Assembly: GCA_903910215.1 (NCBI GenBank)
Contig: CAIVYV010000125.1
Span: forward strand, 1 to 6,174
Origin: an uncultured Pseudomonadota bacterium
Lineage (GTDB): Bacteria > Pseudomonadota > Gammaproteobacteria > Steroidobacterales > Steroidobacteraceae
Direction of reading: 5' to 3'
Length of the DNA stretch: 6,174 nt
Part shown: piece after piece, positions 1 to 5,698 of the stretch
How positions within the stretch are numbered: position 1 is the first letter of the stretch
How the letters are laid out: the number at the start of each line of letters is the position of its first letter
Position numbers and translations under genes: made by a program
Notes under the pieces: model-generated
The model's input: the letters and a program-made list of their open reading frames with translations, nothing else
Databases searched by the model: none
What the model was told of the DNA's origin: nothing

Positions 1-269
1 GCGATACCCAGAATGGCGAGGTTGTCGGACTCGGTCGCACCGGAAGTGAAGATCAACTCGCGCGGATCGGCGCCGATCAGGGCTGCGATATCGCCTCGCG
101 CCTGCTCGATGAGATCGGCTGCGACCTTGCCAAAATAATGCGTGCTGGATGAGGGATTACCGATGCCCGTATCACCCGCAAGGCAATCGCGCATGGCATC
201 GATAACCTCGGGCTCACAGGGCGTCGTCGAGGCGTGATCGAGAAATATCGGCGCGGCCGGTGATGTCAC
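1..269 (-). CDS. Cysteine desulfurase (IscS/NifS group I), N-terminal part, cut by window edge
   Basis: Class V aminotransferase-fold, PLP-dependent enzyme that takes sulfur from L-cysteine (releasing alanine) and passes it as a persulfide to Fe-S cluster assembly or tRNA thiolation; cytosolic. Only the first 89 codons are present. Visible family motifs are LDHASTTP (residues 10-17), GNPSSSTH (37-44) and TSGATESDN (75-83), which line up with the N-terminus of E. coli IscS (LDYSATTP, GNPAS, TSGATESDN). The PLP lysine and the catalytic cysteine loop lie beyond the left edge, so activity and the IscS versus NifS-like subtype cannot be judged. The start is GTG at 269: the next in-frame ATG (codon 26) would delete the first motif. 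The GTG overlaps the trmJ stop as GTGA and has no clear Shine-Dalgarno, suggesting translational coupling to trmJ. I leave the symbol empty because no iscR lies next to it and the diagnostic C-terminus is missing. Confidence 0.9.
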   Translation of the reverse strand, partial: MTSPAAPIFLDHASTTPCEPEVIDAMRDCLAGDTGIGNPSSSTHYFGKVAADLIEQARGDIAALIGADPRELIFTSGATESDNLAILGI

Positions 270-1009
270 TCGCGCGGCCCGGCCTGACGGCGTTTGTTCT
301 GCACGGCTGTGAGAATGCCGCGCATGATGTTGGCCTCGTTCTGATCGAGCTCCGCGCGATTGATGAAGCGCCGTATACGCTCCATCAAATGTTTGCCGCT
401 TGTCGTTCGATCGCGAAAGCCGATCTCCTGCAGCACCTGCTCGAGGTGCACATACAAACGCTCCATGTCGTCGGCTGGTGCCAACGGTACGAGACCCGGC
501 GCCGGCTCGTGCCTAGCGCCGCGCGCGCGATAGACCTCATAAGTCACCAACTGCACCGCCATCGCGAGATTGAGCGAGGCGTATTCGGGATTAGCAGGAA
601 TACGCAGCAGCAGATGCGCGAGCGACAACTCGGCATTGGTGAGGCCCGTGCGTTCGTTACCGAACATCAGCGCAACCGGGCCTCGTACTGATTCCTCGAC
701 GACGCGTGCTGCCGCATCACGCACATCGAGCACGCGGAAGTTTTGATCGCGATCACGCGCAGTGGTCGCGACCACGAGACCGCAGCCCGCGAGTCCATCC
801 TCGATGCGATCCACCACCCTCGCCTGCTCGAGGACGTCGGTAGCCCCAGAGGCACGAGCGCTGGCCTCACTGTGCGGAAACTCCCGCGGTCGGACGAGTA
901 CGAGCTGCGAGAGACCCATGTTTTTCATGGCACGTGCCACCGCCCCGATGTTGCCGGGGTGGGAGGTCTCGATGAGAACGACACGGATGTCAGCGGGGCT
1001 AGGTATCAC
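266..1009 (-). CDS. trmJ: tRNA (cytidine(32)/uridine(32)-2'-O)-methyltransferase TrmJ
   Basis: SPOUT-class (SpoU/TrmH family) enzyme that uses S-adenosylmethionine to methylate the 2'-OH of position 32 in the tRNA anticodon loop; cytosolic dimer. Numbering from the GTG at 1009, the three SPOUT motifs are in order: ETSHPGNIGAVARAM (14-28, with conserved Asn20 and Arg26), FGNERTGLTN (116-125) and IPANPEYASLNLAMAVQ (137-153), which form the knotted cofactor site. The remaining C-terminal part is the TrmJ-type helical extension, including DDMERLYVHLEQ. The GTG start gives 247 residues, close to E. coli TrmJ (246), and puts the first beta strand (IRVVLIETS) just after the N-terminus. An ATG at 1060 would add 17 residues and overlap suhB by 10 bp, so I consider it less likely. 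The gene diverges from suhB and overlaps the desulfurase start by 4 bp. Family call is firm; the exact start is less certain. Confidence 0.95.
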   Translation of the reverse strand: MIPSPADIRVVLIETSHPGNIGAVARAMKNMGLSQLVLVRPREFPHSEASARASGATDVLEQARVVDRIEDGLAGCGLVVATTARDRDQNFRVLDVRDAAARVVEESVRGPVALMFGNERTGLTNAELSLAHLLLRIPANPEYASLNLAMAVQLVTYEVYRARGARHEPAPGLVPLAPADDMERLYVHLEQVLQEIGFRDRTTSGKHLMERIRRFINRAELDQNEANIMRGILTAVQNKRRQAGPRE

Positions 1010-1012
1010 GCA

Positions 1013-1022
1013 TGGTATTCTA
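1013..1022. promoter_or_regulatory. Possible overlapping divergent -10 elements for suhB and trmJ
   Basis: The short gap between the trmJ GTG (1009) and the suhB ATG (1051) holds two overlapping -10-like hexamers. On the minus strand TAGAAT (1022-1017) matches TATAAT at five of six positions. A TTGGCA (1049-1044) lies upstream, but with a 21-bp spacer, longer than usual. On the plus strand TATTCT (1016-1021) is preceded by TG plus one base, an extended -10 arrangement, with no good -35. If the minus-strand element is used, transcription would begin about at the trmJ GTG, giving a nearly leaderless mRNA. This is read by eye only. Confidence 0.25.
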
Positions 1023-1050
1023 GCGGCGTTTTCAATCGCTCTTTGCCAAC

Positions 1051-1851
1051 ATGCAGCCATTACTCAATATCGCCGTACGCGCGGCACGCCGTGCGGCCGA
1101 GGTCATCGTACGCAGCCTCAACCGGCTCGATTCGCTCGAAATCTCGAGCAAGAGTCGTAACGATTTCGTGACCGATGTTGACCGGGCTGCCGAGGCCGAG
1201 ATCATCTCGACCATCCGTCGCGCCTATCCAGACCATGCCTTCCTGTGCGAAGAGAGTGGCGCGATCGGCTCGAGTCCCTTTGAGTGGGTGATCGACCCGC
1301 TCGATGGCACGACGAACTTCATCCACGGCTTTCCGCAGTTTTGCGTCTCGATCGCCTGTCGCGTTCGCGGACGGGTGGAACACGGGGTCATCTACGATCC
1401 GATGCGCCAGGAGGTCTTCACCACCTCGCGTGGCGATGGCGCCCATCTTGAGAACCGCCGCATTCGCGTGACGAATCTGCGCGGACTCGACGGCGCGCTG
1501 ATCGGCACCGGCTTCCCGTACCGCGCGAATACGCAGCATCTCGATGCCTACATGGCGATGCTCAAGGACGTGATGATCGCGAGCGCAGGCGTTCGTCGCC
1601 CAGGCTCTGCTGCGCTCGATCTCGCCTATGTTGCTGCTGGGCGCACCGATGGTTTCTTCGAAATCGGACTCGGTCCTTGGGATACCGCTGCCGGAACGCT
1701 GCTGATCGAAGAAGCCGGCGGTCGCGTCGGAACCTTGAGTGGCGGCGAATACACGCAAGGCGGCAACATCATCGCCGGTTCACCCAAGGTTTATGACGCG
1801 CTGGTCGCGCTCTGCAAGCCGCACCTTACGAGCGTACTGATCGAAGGTTAA
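1051..1851 (+). CDS. suhB: Inositol-1-monophosphatase family protein SuhB
   Basis: Mg2+-dependent, Li+-sensitive phosphatase fold that hydrolyses inositol-1-phosphate. In E. coli the protein also joins the Nus antitermination complex on rRNA operons through NusA. The N-terminus (MQPLLNIAVRAAR) matches the start of E. coli SuhB (MHPMLNIAVRAAR), which fixes the ATG at 1051, and the length of 266 equals the family size (267 in E. coli). The metal-binding residues are all present: Glu67 in EESG (67-70), Asp82 and Asp85 in WVIDPLDGTTNFIHG (79-93), and Asp211 in PWDTAAGTLLIEEAGG (209-224). The VRRPGSAALDLAYVAAGR segment (181-198) is also conserved. No Shine-Dalgarno is visible ahead of the ATG (upstream ends CTTTGCCAAC), so initiation may be weak or controlled. 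It is the only plus-strand gene here, diverging from trmJ and converging on the symporter gene. The phosphatase fold is certain; the rRNA role is carried over from E. coli. Confidence 0.96.
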   Translation: MQPLLNIAVRAARRAAEVIVRSLNRLDSLEISSKSRNDFVTDVDRAAEAEIISTIRRAYPDHAFLCEESGAIGSSPFEWVIDPLDGTTNFIHGFPQFCVSIACRVRGRVEHGVIYDPMRQEVFTTSRGDGAHLENRRIRVTNLRGLDGALIGTGFPYRANTQHLDAYMAMLKDVMIASAGVRRPGSAALDLAYVAAGRTDGFFEIGLGPWDTAAGTLLIEEAGGRVGTLSGGEYTQGGNIIAGSPKVYDALVALCKPHLTSVLIEG

Positions 1852-1861
1852 ATCGCGAGCG

Positions 1862-3175
1862 CTACTCTCCGGCAGCCTTACGCTCGAGACTATCGACCAC
1901 GGCCGTCGTGACCATGTCAGCGCCGACGTTGACCATAGTTCGAGTCATGTCGAGCAAACGATCGGCACCGAGAACGATGCCGATGCCCTCGGCAGGAACA
2001 CCGAAAGTGATCAAGAGACCTGCGATGATGGGCAAAGAACCACCGGGGATACCGGCAGCCGCCACTGCGCCAAGCACGGCGAGCAGCAACAGCGTGACCT
2101 GCTGGGCAAAGTCGAGGTGAATGCCAAATACCTGCGCTACGAAGAGCACCACGCAACCCTCGTAGAGGGCGGTGCCGGCCATGTTCATGGTAGTACCGAG
2201 AGGTAGCACGAATCCGGCCGTGGTCGGCTTCATGCCAAGGTCACCCCGGGCCGAAGCGAGTGCGGCTGGCAACGTGGCGCTGCTCGAACTCGTCGAAAAC
2301 GCCGTCACGAGCACGGGTCGAATCGTGCGCCAGAACTGCATCGGTGAGTAGCGTGAGAACAGTTTCAGCCACAGCGACATCGTGCCGAAGAGATGCACCA
2401 ACATCACAACGAGGCAACCGATGACGAACAAACCCAGAGCGATGAGGATGTCCCAGCCGATCTTCACCACCACGCTGTAGATCATCGCGGGGACCGCATA
2501 GGGCGCGATACGCAAGGCGAACTGCACGATGCCGGTCATGAGTTCGGCGACGAGCTCAAGCCCCGATTGCAGTTGCTCACGCCGGCGTCCGCCGAGACGG
2601 ATCGCCGCCGCCCCCAACAAGATCGCGAACAGGATCAGGGGCAGCACTTCACCGAGCGTGCCACGTTGATTACCCGTGATCGCACCGATGAGGTTGCGCG
2701 GCATGAACATGTCGACGACGGTCTGCAAACTCATCGGCGGCTGCTCGGCCTGACGCTGCATGATCTTCTCGGTATCACCGCCATAGGCGCTGACGAGACG
2801 AGTCTGCGTCTCGGGGTCTAGAGCGGCACCGGGCTGCAGCACGTTCATCATGACGAGCCCGAGCACGCAGGCAATCGACATGTTGAGGAAGAACAGCGTG
2901 AACGTCCGTGCCGACAGCGGCCCGAGGCGCGAGAGATCACCGAGCTGCACGACACCCGCGGCCAGTGATGCAAAGACCAGCGGCATCACCACGAAGAACA
3001 GCAAACGCAGAAAAATTTGGCCGAGCGGATCGAAGATCGCGACCGAGAGCGCCTGTGCACTCTCGAGTACAGCAGGCACTTCAGCACCCACGATCAACGT
3101 GAGGGCGCCCGCGAGGGCGCCCACCACGAGACCGATCAGGATGCGATTGGCGAGCTTCGGATCAGACTCAGCCAT
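1862..3175 (-). CDS. Dicarboxylate/amino acid:cation symporter (DAACS family)
   Basis: Inner-membrane secondary transporter of the GltPh/GltP/DctA fold (eight membrane helices plus re-entrant hairpins HP1 and HP2), importing acidic amino acids or C4-dicarboxylates with Na+ or H+. The 437 residues fit the family. Landmarks: serine-rich HP1 AFSTSSSSATLP (292-303); helix 7 NMAGT (331-335); HP2 GIPGGSLP (375-382); helix 8 DRLLDMTRTMVNVGAD (405-420). Helix 8 keeps the equivalents of GltPh Asp390, Asp394, Arg397, Thr398, Asn401 and Asp405. Arg412 (equivalent of Arg397) predicts an acidic substrate. The usual NMDGT aspartate is Ala333, which removes a residue of a Na+ site in GltPh, so cation coupling may differ. 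The ATG at 3175 lies 9 bp after the permease stop with only a distant GAAG as ribosome site, so it is probably cotranscribed and coupled. Exact substrate is not decided by the sequence, hence no symbol. Confidence 0.93.
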   Translation of the reverse strand: MAESDPKLANRILIGLVVGALAGALTLIVGAEVPAVLESAQALSVAIFDPLGQIFLRLLFFVVMPLVFASLAAGVVQLGDLSRLGPLSARTFTLFFLNMSIACVLGLVMMNVLQPGAALDPETQTRLVSAYGGDTEKIMQRQAEQPPMSLQTVVDMFMPRNLIGAITGNQRGTLGEVLPLILFAILLGAAAIRLGGRRREQLQSGLELVAELMTGIVQFALRIAPYAVPAMIYSVVVKIGWDILIALGLFVIGCLVVMLVHLFGTMSLWLKLFSRYSPMQFWRTIRPVLVTAFSTSSSSATLPAALASARGDLGMKPTTAGFVLPLGTTMNMAGTALYEGCVVLFVAQVFGIHLDFAQQVTLLLLAVLGAVAAAGIPGGSLPIIAGLLITFGVPAEGIGIVLGADRLLDMTRTMVNVGADMVTTAVVDSLERKAAGE

Positions 3176-3184
3176 GCGCGTCGA

Positions 3185-4675
3185 TCACTTCTTCGAACGC
3201 GCGAGCGGGCTGTTGCGGAATCCGTAGAGGAAGTACAGCGCCAAGCCGGCAAGTGACCAATAGACGAAGGTCAGCTGCGTCGAGGGCGGCAACGAGAAGA
3301 ACAGGAAGCCGCAACCGAGCAACGCCAACGGGCCGACCACCCACACGGCTGGCGTGCTGAAAGGCCGATGACGATTCGGCTCACGCACACGCAGGATCAG
3401 CACACCGACCGAGACCGCCATGAACGCGAACAGCGTGCCGCTGTTGGCGATGTCCGCGAGCACTCCCACCGGGAAGAAGGCAGCAAACACCGTCACGGCC
3501 ACACCCGTGATGATCGTCACGACGTAGGGCGTGTGGAACTTCGGGTGCACTTTGGTGAGCGTGTCGGCAGCAGGCAGCAGGCCATCACGCGCCATCACAA
3601 AGAAAATGCGCGTCTGACCGAAGAGCATCATCAAGATGACCGACGGCAGCGCGAGGAACGCGGCCAGACCGATCAACTGCGATACCTTGTCCCAGCCCAA
3701 CAGCTCGAGCACGAAGGCCAGCGGCTCACGGCTGCAAGCAACCGCCTGCGCGTTCTCAGGCAGAGCGCATACCGCCGCGAACTCCGGGCTGCCCGGCGAG
3801 ATCGCGCGACCAGCGGCATCGAGCACCGGCTGGGCACCAACCGAGCCGATCACACCGGCAGCGACCAGCATGTAGAAAATCGTGCAGATCGCGAGACTGC
3901 CGATCAAACCGATCGGGATGTTGCGTTGCGGATTCTCGGTTTCTTCGGCTGCGGTCGAGACCGCATCGAAGCCCACGTAGGCAAAGAAGATCGACGCGGC
4001 GGCACCTGCGATACCGAGGCCCGTTGCGTCCCAGAATCCATTCGGTGCAAACGGCTCGAAGTTGTCGCCGTTGATCACCGGTAACGCCAGAAAGACGAAC
4101 AGGGTCAGCGCAGCCACCTTGATGGCCACGAGTACCGCATTGACGCTCGCGCTCTCGCGCGTGCCGACGATCAACAAGGAAGTCACGAGCAACGCAATCG
4201 TCGCTGCTGGCACGTTCATCACGCCGCCCGCATAAGGCCCGCGGGTGAACTCCTCAGGGATAGAGATGCCGAGACTGCGATCCATGAGCCCGACGAAATA
4301 ATTGGACCATCCGACCGAGACCGCACTCGCCGCCACGGCGTATTCGAGTACGAGAGCCCAACCGACGACCCAGGCGACGACTTCGCCCATGACCGCGTAA
4401 CTGTAGGTGTAGGCGGAGCCGGATACCGGCACCATCGAGGCAAGCTCGGCGTAGCAGAGCGCCGCGACCGCGCAAACGAACCCCGCGATGATGAACGACA
4501 CCATCATGCCGGGACCCGCTTTCTGCGCGGCCTCGGCGGTCAACACGAAGATACCGGTGCCGATGATGGCACCGACGCCCATCATGGTGAGTTGGAAGCC
4601 GCCAAGGGAGCGCTTGAGGCTCCGACGTTCAGCGTTGGCCAGGATGTCGTCAAGCGGCTTGATGCGCCAGTTCAT
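3185..4675 (-). CDS. APC-superfamily amino acid permease (cationic amino acid transporter-like)
   Basis: Inner-membrane amino acid transporter of the APC superfamily, closest in feel to the CAT group (YfnA/GkApcT-like), with about 12 predicted helices and the LeuT-type inverted repeat. Visible signatures are the unwound helix-1 substrate motif GVGAIIGTGIFVL (33-45), helix-6 FFAYVGFDAVSTAAEETENPQRN (230-252) and MARDGLLP (361-368). The ATG at 4675 gives 496 residues and is preceded by AGGGGGG ending 7 nt upstream, an ideal Shine-Dalgarno. A TTG at 4720 would add 15 residues that do not look like the family and sit in the 5' inverted repeat, so I reject it. An enlarged TM7-TM8 loop (about 281-320) with Cys303 and Cys314 is unusual and predicted to face the periplasm. 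The gene follows secF after 65 bp and precedes the DAACS symporter by 9 bp, forming a likely transport operon. Substrate (basic or neutral amino acids) is not settled by sequence. Confidence 0.93.
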   Translation of the reverse strand: MNWRIKPLDDILANAERRSLKRSLGGFQLTMMGVGAIIGTGIFVLTAEAAQKAGPGMMVSFIIAGFVCAVAALCYAELASMVPVSGSAYTYSYAVMGEVVAWVVGWALVLEYAVAASAVSVGWSNYFVGLMDRSLGISIPEEFTRGPYAGGVMNVPAATIALLVTSLLIVGTRESASVNAVLVAIKVAALTLFVFLALPVINGDNFEPFAPNGFWDATGLGIAGAAASIFFAYVGFDAVSTAAEETENPQRNIPIGLIGSLAICTIFYMLVAAGVIGSVGAQPVLDAAGRAISPGSPEFAAVCALPENAQAVACSREPLAFVLELLGWDKVSQLIGLAAFLALPSVILMMLFGQTRIFFVMARDGLLPAADTLTKVHPKFHTPYVVTIITGVAVTVFAAFFPVGVLADIANSGTLFAFMAVSVGVLILRVREPNRHRPFSTPAVWVVGPLALLGCGFLFFSLPPSTQLTFVYWSLAGLALYFLYGFRNSPLARSKK

Positions 4676-4679
4676 GATC

Positions 4680-4720
4680 TTGCCCCCCTCGGGATGTTGC
4701 GCCCGATTGTAGGGGGGCAA
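4680..4720 (-). promoter_or_regulatory. RBS-sequestering inverted repeat in the permease leader
   Basis: On the minus strand TTGCCCCCCT (4720-4711) and AGGGGGGCAA (4689-4680) are perfect 10-bp inverted arms separated by 21 bp. Inside the loop CGGG and CCCG (with an 8-nt apical loop, CGCAACAT) can pair and stack on the outer stem, leaving only a small ACAAT bulge, so the whole 41 nt can fold into one long bulged hairpin. The 3' arm contains the AGGGGGG Shine-Dalgarno, 7 nt before the ATG at 4675, so folding would hide the ribosome site. As DNA, the arm centres are 31 bp apart (about three helical turns), so a dimeric operator is an alternative. A TACAAT hexamer (4711-4706) between the arms resembles a -10 element but has no good -35. 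The repeat itself is certain; its function is inferred. Confidence 0.55.
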
Positions 4721-4724
4721 GGCG

Positions 4725-4745
4725 CCTGAGGGCTACACCCTCAGG
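4725..4745 (-). terminator. Hairpin overlapping the secF stop codon (possible partial terminator)
   Basis: On the minus strand CCTGAGGG (4745-4738), loop TGTAG, CCCTCAGG (4732-4725) form a perfect 8-bp stem that includes the secF TGA. The stem is GC-rich but the DNA after it reads CGCCTTGCC with no run of T, so it lacks the tail of a normal intrinsic terminator. It may act as a pause site, an mRNA 3'-end protector, or a weak terminator that sets how much secDF transcript reaches the permease. Only 4 bp separate it from the permease-leader repeat. Confidence 0.35.
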
Positions 4746-5676
4746 GCATGTCGTCGATGGCGAGCTTCTTGCGGGTCGGGAAGAGGCTCTCGGCGGTCAA
4801 ACCCGCATCGAGCGCGACAGAGGCGGCGATATAGATCGACGAGTAGGTACCGATGAGGATACCGACGACCAGTGCCGCCGAGAAACTCTGCAGCACCGGA
4901 CCACCGAGCAACAGCAACACGATGACGACGATCAAGGTGGTCAAGCTCGTCATGATCGTACGCGAGAGCGTCTGGTTGACCGACTGGTCGAGCACCATGA
5001 AGGGCTCCATGCGCTTGTTCACCTCAAAGCGCTCGCGAATACGATCGAATACGACCACGGTATCGTTGAGCGAATAACCAATGACGGCGAGCAGTGCCGC
5101 CACGACCGAAAGATCAAACACCATGCCGGTGATCGCAAAGAAGCCGAGCACGATGATCGGGTCGTGAATCGCCGCAAGAATCGCACCTGCCGACAACTGC
5201 CACGCATGGAATCGCAAGAAAACGTAGATGAAGATCAGGATGAGCGTGCTGATGAGAGCCACGATCGCCGAGTTGCGAAGCTCGGCACCGACCTGAGGTC
5301 CTACGATCTCGGCGCGACTGATCACCACATTGGCATCGGCAGCACGCAATATCGTCTCGACACGCGAGCGAATGGCATCAGCTGTTTCACCTGAGGGTGG
5401 CGGCAAGCGAATCGCCACATCGCGCGAGGAGCCGAAGTTCTGAACCTGCACGTCTTCGAAACCGGCCGCCTCGAAGCTGCGGCGCAGGGTCTCCGGCTGT
5501 GCCTGTTGGGTGAATTTCGCCTCGATGGTGACGCCACCAGTGAAATCCACACCGAGATTCAGACCTTTGAAGACCAGCGCGCCGATCGAAACGACGAACA
5601 GGATCGTCGAAACGAGGTACGCCAGCTTGCGACCTTGCATGAAGCCGATCGCGGAGTTGCCCTTGAAAAATTCCAT
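4741..5676 (-). CDS. secF: Protein translocase subunit SecF
   Basis: Inner-membrane RND-superfamily subunit that, with SecD (and YajC), uses the proton gradient to pull exported proteins through SecYEG and complete periplasmic release. The 311 residues match the usual 310-325. Layout: helix 1 at about 18-37, then GVDFTGG (42-48) opening the periplasmic P1-like domain, VGPQVGAEL (125-133) leading into helix 2 (about 136-154), then helices 3-6. These carry GYSLNDTVVVFDRIRE (200-215), holding the Asp associated with proton transfer, NQTLSRTIMTSLTTL (234-248) and a final helix around 262-290. The start at 5676 is supported by a good GAGGT ribosome site 7 nt upstream and by the short charged N-terminus before helix 1. 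It follows secD by 22 bp, and the pair is surely one operon. Nothing is missing or unusual. Confidence 0.98.
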   Translation of the reverse strand: MEFFKGNSAIGFMQGRKLAYLVSTILFVVSIGALVFKGLNLGVDFTGGVTIEAKFTQQAQPETLRRSFEAAGFEDVQVQNFGSSRDVAIRLPPPSGETADAIRSRVETILRAADANVVISRAEIVGPQVGAELRNSAIVALISTLILIFIYVFLRFHAWQLSAGAILAAIHDPIIVLGFFAITGMVFDLSVVAALLAVIGYSLNDTVVVFDRIRERFEVNKRMEPFMVLDQSVNQTLSRTIMTSLTTLIVVIVLLLLGGPVLQSFSAALVVGILIGTYSSIYIAASVALDAGLTAESLFPTRKKLAIDDMP

Positions 5677-5683
5677 GACGGTT

Positions 5684-5688
5684 ACCTC
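5684..5688 (-). promoter_or_regulatory. Shine-Dalgarno site of secF
   Basis: GAGGT on the minus strand, 7 nt before the secF ATG at 5676, within the 22-bp secD-secF gap. It supports the chosen secF start and independent ribosome loading on the secDF mRNA. Confidence 0.7.
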
Positions 5689-5698
5689 GTGACGGCGA

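Noticed and set aside
260..691. A 143-codon plus-strand open frame opposite trmJ
   Set aside because: Covers the conserved TrmJ motifs on the other strand and has no independent support.
1060..1758. A 232-codon minus-strand open frame opposite suhB
   Set aside because: Lies wholly within suhB, whose full-length motifs and start are clear; the antisense product resembles no known family.
2393..2821. A 142-codon plus-strand open frame antisense to the symporter gene
   Set aside because: Same His/Asp/Gln-rich shadow composition opposite membrane helices, and no recognisable domain.
3101..3122. Direct repeat GAGGGCGCCC twice with a 12-bp period, each copy holding the palindrome GGGCGCCC
   Set aside because: It is inside the symporter's first membrane helix and is explained by coding for repeated Gly-Ala-Leu residues (GALAGAL).
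3368..4084. A 238-codon plus-strand open frame antisense to the permease gene, rich in His, Arg, Asp, Gln and Glu
   Set aside because: It is the complement of hydrophobic transmembrane codons; its composition is typical of an antisense shadow, it shows no family motif, and the minus-strand permease is unambiguous.
4706..4711. TACAAT on the minus strand as a stand-alone permease promoter
   Set aside because: No acceptable -35 hexamer at 15-19 bp and no extended -10; kept only as a remark within the inverted-repeat entry.
4676..4720. TTG at 4720 as the permease start, adding 15 residues
   Set aside because: The extra residues are encoded by the inverted repeat, there is no ribosome site ahead of the TTG, and the ATG at 4675 has an ideally placed AGGGGGG.
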